From NCBI GenBank assembly GCA_017408205.1, contig JAFQVC010000184.1, positions 1-9,084 on the forward strand: a DNA stretch of 9,084 nucleotides, written 5' to 3'. Origin of the DNA: Clostridia bacterium. Lineage in GTDB: Bacteria; Bacillota; Clostridia; Monoglobales; Firm-18. The notes under the pieces are model-generated. The model made no database searches. It saw nothing but the letters and a program-made list of their open reading frames with translations, and had not been told where the DNA came from. This document shows, in pieces, positions 7,332-9,084 of the stretch. A program made the translations under genes and the position numbers. Within the stretch, counting starts at the first letter, position 1. The number at the start of each line of letters is the position of its first letter.

Positions 7332-8132
7332 TTAAAATACCAAAAAGTATGAAACAACCAAAAGACCAAGAATTATTCTGTAAACACCAAATGCCTTGAA
7401 ATCGTGCTTCTGAACATAAGAAATTAAAAACTTAATTGCTATAACAGAAACTATATAGGCAACTGCCATACCTGTAAGCAGTACTACCGCTTCAAAGCCG
7501 CTCATTAAAAGACCGTATTTCAAAATCTTAAGAGCACTTACGCCAACCATTACGGGAATTGCCATAAAGAAAGAATACTCTGCCGCAACGGCTCTCCCGC
7601 ACCCAACAAGCATTGCACCCAATATTGTTGCACCTGACCTTGATGTGCCGGGAATTATGGACAACACCTGAAAACAACCTATTAACAAGGCAGTTTTGTA
7701 AGTCATTTCGTTCATATTGCTGACTATGGGCTTTTTGTTTTTTCTTTCAACAAGTATAAACAGTATGCCATAAATTATAAGCATAGCAGATACTACCTGC
7801 CAGTTTTCAAATTTTTCCATAATGTTGTCAAGTAAAAGTCCTATTACCGCTGCAGGCAGACAACCAACTATTACTTTAAACCACATATCCCATGTGCTCT
7901 TTTTCTCAAGTTTGGTTTTTGACGGTGCAAAGGGATTAAGTTTATGAAAATAAAGAGTAACTACCGCCAAAATTGCGCCAAGTTGTATTACATATAAATA
8001 TAAATCGGAGTTTGTAAAGCCGTTGTTGTTAATAAGTTCGTTAACAAGTATCATGTGCCCTGTGGAACTTATTGGAAGCCATTCGGTAATACCTTCTACA
8101 ATTCCAAGTATAATTGTCTTTAATATTTCCAT
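7332..8132 (-). CDS. uppP: Undecaprenyl-diphosphatase UppP (BacA)
   Basis: An integral membrane enzyme that removes a phosphate from undecaprenyl diphosphate, recycling the lipid carrier for peptidoglycan and other surface polymers; overproduction gives bacitracin tolerance in many bacteria. The 266-residue product has the two signature catalytic motifs: EGITEWLPISSTGH (13-26) and PGTSRSGAT (161-169). Several strong hydrophobic segments follow the family pattern of about eight helices, and the length is normal. AAGGAGG (8146-8140) lies seven bases before the ATG, with a promoter directly upstream and a terminator of argF behind that. The SPFH gene follows 44 bases after the stop, suggesting a two-gene unit. 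Nothing in the sequence looks damaged. Confidence 0.97.
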   Translation of the reverse strand: MEILKTIILGIVEGITEWLPISSTGHMILVNELINNNGFTNSDLYLYVIQLGAILAVVTLYFHKLNPFAPSKTKLEKKSTWDMWFKVIVGCLPAAVIGLLLDNIMEKFENWQVVSAMLIIYGILFILVERKNKKPIVSNMNEMTYKTALLIGCFQVLSIIPGTSRSGATILGAMLVGCGRAVAAEYSFFMAIPVMVGVSALKILKYGLLMSGFEAVVLLTGMAVAYIVSVIAIKFLISYVQKHDFKAFGVYRIILGLLVVSYFLVF

Positions 8133-8152
8133 TATGTTACCTCCTTATTAGT

Positions 8153-8181
8153 ATTATACCAAATAATATTTCATTTGTAAA
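8153..8181 (-). promoter_or_regulatory. Promoter of the uppP-SPFH unit
   Basis: On the minus strand TTTACA (8181-8176), five of six bases of the -35 consensus, a 17-base spacer and a perfect TATAAT (8158-8153) precede uppP. Initiation is expected near 8146, at the first base of the AAGGAGG ribosome site, giving a leader of about 14 bases. The promoter lies just after the argF terminator, so uppP is transcribed independently of argF. Confidence 0.75.
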
Positions 8182-8185
8182 TAAC

Positions 8186-8213
8186 AAAAGGAATTGCTAT
8201 TGCAATTCCTTTT
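8186..8213 (-). terminator. Intrinsic terminator downstream of argF
   Basis: AAAAGGAATTGC (8186-8197) and GCAATTCCTTTT (8202-8213) are perfect complements with a four-base loop, giving a 12-bp stem. In the argF direction it continues TTTTGTTATTT. It begins four bases after the argF stop. On the plus strand it also ends in a T-run, so it can act in both directions, though no plus-strand gene lies immediately before it. Confidence 0.85.
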
Positions 8214-8217
8214 TATC

Positions 8218-9084
8218 TTATGCCATTAGTGTTACCATTACTGCCTTCTGTGCATGTAATCTGTTTTCCGCTTCGTCAAATATTACAGAGTTTGGTCCGT
8301 CAATTATTTCTTCTGTCATTTCATAACCTCTGTATGCAGGCAGACAGTGCATAAATATTGCATCCTCTTTAGCATTTGAGAACAGTTTTTTATCAATCTG
8401 ATAAGGCATAAATATCCCTCTTCTTTTTGCCTTTTCTTCTTCCTGTCCCATACTTACCCATGTGTCTGTATAAACTGCATCGGCGTCTTTAATTGCCTCA
8501 ACAGGGTCTGTAGTTTCAACAATGCTTCCGCCTGTAAGTTTTGCCTGTGCTTTTGCCTTTTCCATAATTTCACCGTTACACCAGTAGCCTTTCGGTGCAC
8601 CGATTGCAAAGTCCATACCTGCTTTTGCACACGCTTCTGCAAGTGAGTGTGCCACATTGTTTCCGTCACCGATATATGCAAGTTTTTTGCCTTTTAAACT
8701 TCCCTTGTGTTCGTAAATTGTGAACAAGTCTGCCAATGCCTGACAAGGATGGTGGTCATCTGTAAGACCGTTTATAATAGGAATTTGTCCGTACTTTGCC
8801 AAATCCTCAACGTCTGATTGCTTAAATGTTCTTATCATAATTCCGTCAAGGTAGCGTGACAAAACGTTGGCTGTGTCGTATATTGTTTCGCCTCGTCCCA
8901 ACTGAATGTCGGCAGAACTTAAGAACAGTCCCTGACCGCCCAACTGGCTTATACCTACTTCAAAGGAAACTCTTGTTCTTGTTGATGATTTTGCAAAAAT
9001 CATACCAAGGGTTTTGCCCTCCAACTGTCTGTTAGCCATTCCTGATTTTTGTTGTTTTTTAAGTTTTTCTGTTAAGGTCATAAG
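8218..9084 (-). CDS. argF: Ornithine carbamoyltransferase (partial, N-terminus outside window)
   Basis: This cytoplasmic enzyme makes citrulline from ornithine and carbamoyl phosphate in arginine biosynthesis (or the reverse reaction in arginine catabolism). The reading frame is open to the window edge. An internal ATG at 9081 aligns with the middle of the first helix of the family, and the preceding codon (CTT, Leu) is still open, so the true start is probably about 15-20 residues upstream. Counting from that ATG, the carbamoyl-phosphate motif SSTRTR is at 32-37, HPCQ at 111-114, the ornithine-contacting DTWVSMG at 206-212, the catalytic HCLP at 245-248, and [11 protein letters not shown] near the C-terminus. 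The SMG motif separates it from aspartate carbamoyltransferase. Anabolic ArgF and catabolic ArcB cannot be told apart from these data. Confidence 0.95.
   Translation of the reverse strand, partial: LMTLTEKLKKQQKSGMANRQLEGKTLGMIFAKSSTRTRVSFEVGISQLGGQGLFLSSADIQLGRGETIYDTANVLSRYLDGIMIRTFKQSDVEDLAKYGQIPIINGLTDDHHPCQALADLFTIYEHKGSLKGKKLAYIGDGNNVAHSLAEACAKAGMDFAIGAPKGYWCNGEIMEKAKAQAKLTGGSIVETTDPVEAIKDADAVYTDTWVSMGQEEEKAKRRGIFMPYQIDKKLFSNAKEDAIFMHCLPAYRGYEMTEEIIDGPNSVIFDEAENRLHAQKAVMVTLMA

Overview
The window looks like chromosomal DNA from a low-GC, anaerobic Firmicute of the class Clostridia. The evidence is an AT-rich sequence, strong AGGAGG-type Shine-Dalgarno sites, TTG and GTG starts, a clostridial-type 2[4Fe-4S] ferredoxin, an Rnf complex with rnfC as first gene followed by rnfD, and a MecA-type adaptor, DarA and RicT, which are all Firmicute families. 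No RNA gene, CRISPR array, phage gene or insertion sequence was seen. All coding regions look intact; two are cut by the window edges (rnfD at the left, argF at the right).

Layout. Positions 1-2023 (minus strand) hold the start of an rnf operon: rnfC, then rnfD overlapping it by one base, read from a good sigma-A-type promoter at 2062-2090. About 130 bp of divergent control region separates it from a plus-strand cluster at 2155-6299: a MecA-like ClpC adaptor, a short Orn/Lys/Arg decarboxylase-family PLP enzyme, the c-di-AMP receptor DarA, the clamp-loader subunit HolB, the Fe-S protein RicT, and a 56-residue ferredoxin. A hairpin terminator at 6310-6339 closes this cluster and also serves the convergent minus-strand genes. 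Positions 6343-8132 (minus) carry uppP followed by an SPFH/stomatin-like membrane protein. Beyond a perfect 12-bp-stem terminator lies argF (8218 to the right edge, minus).

How the parts relate. The core decarboxylase-darA-holB-ricT matches the Bacillus yaaO-tmk-yaaQ-yaaR-holB-yaaT neighbourhood, but tmk and yaaR are absent here, a MecA-like gene has been placed at the head and a ferredoxin at the tail. Rnf oxidises reduced ferredoxin with NAD+ and pumps ions, so the ferredoxin could be a partner of the divergent rnf operon, though it is 4 kb away and separately transcribed. UppP recycles undecaprenyl pyrophosphate for cell-wall synthesis, and the SPFH protein probably organises membrane or proteolytic complexes. 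ArgF makes citrulline.

The most interesting points are the altered yaaO-yaaT type cluster, a HolB that lacks its zinc module, the paired inverted repeats lying over both -10 boxes of the divergent promoter region, an SPFH gene without an adjacent nfeD and with an exact 11-residue repeat, and an unexplained hairpin between ricT and the ferredoxin. I see no clear evidence of a wholly new biological system.
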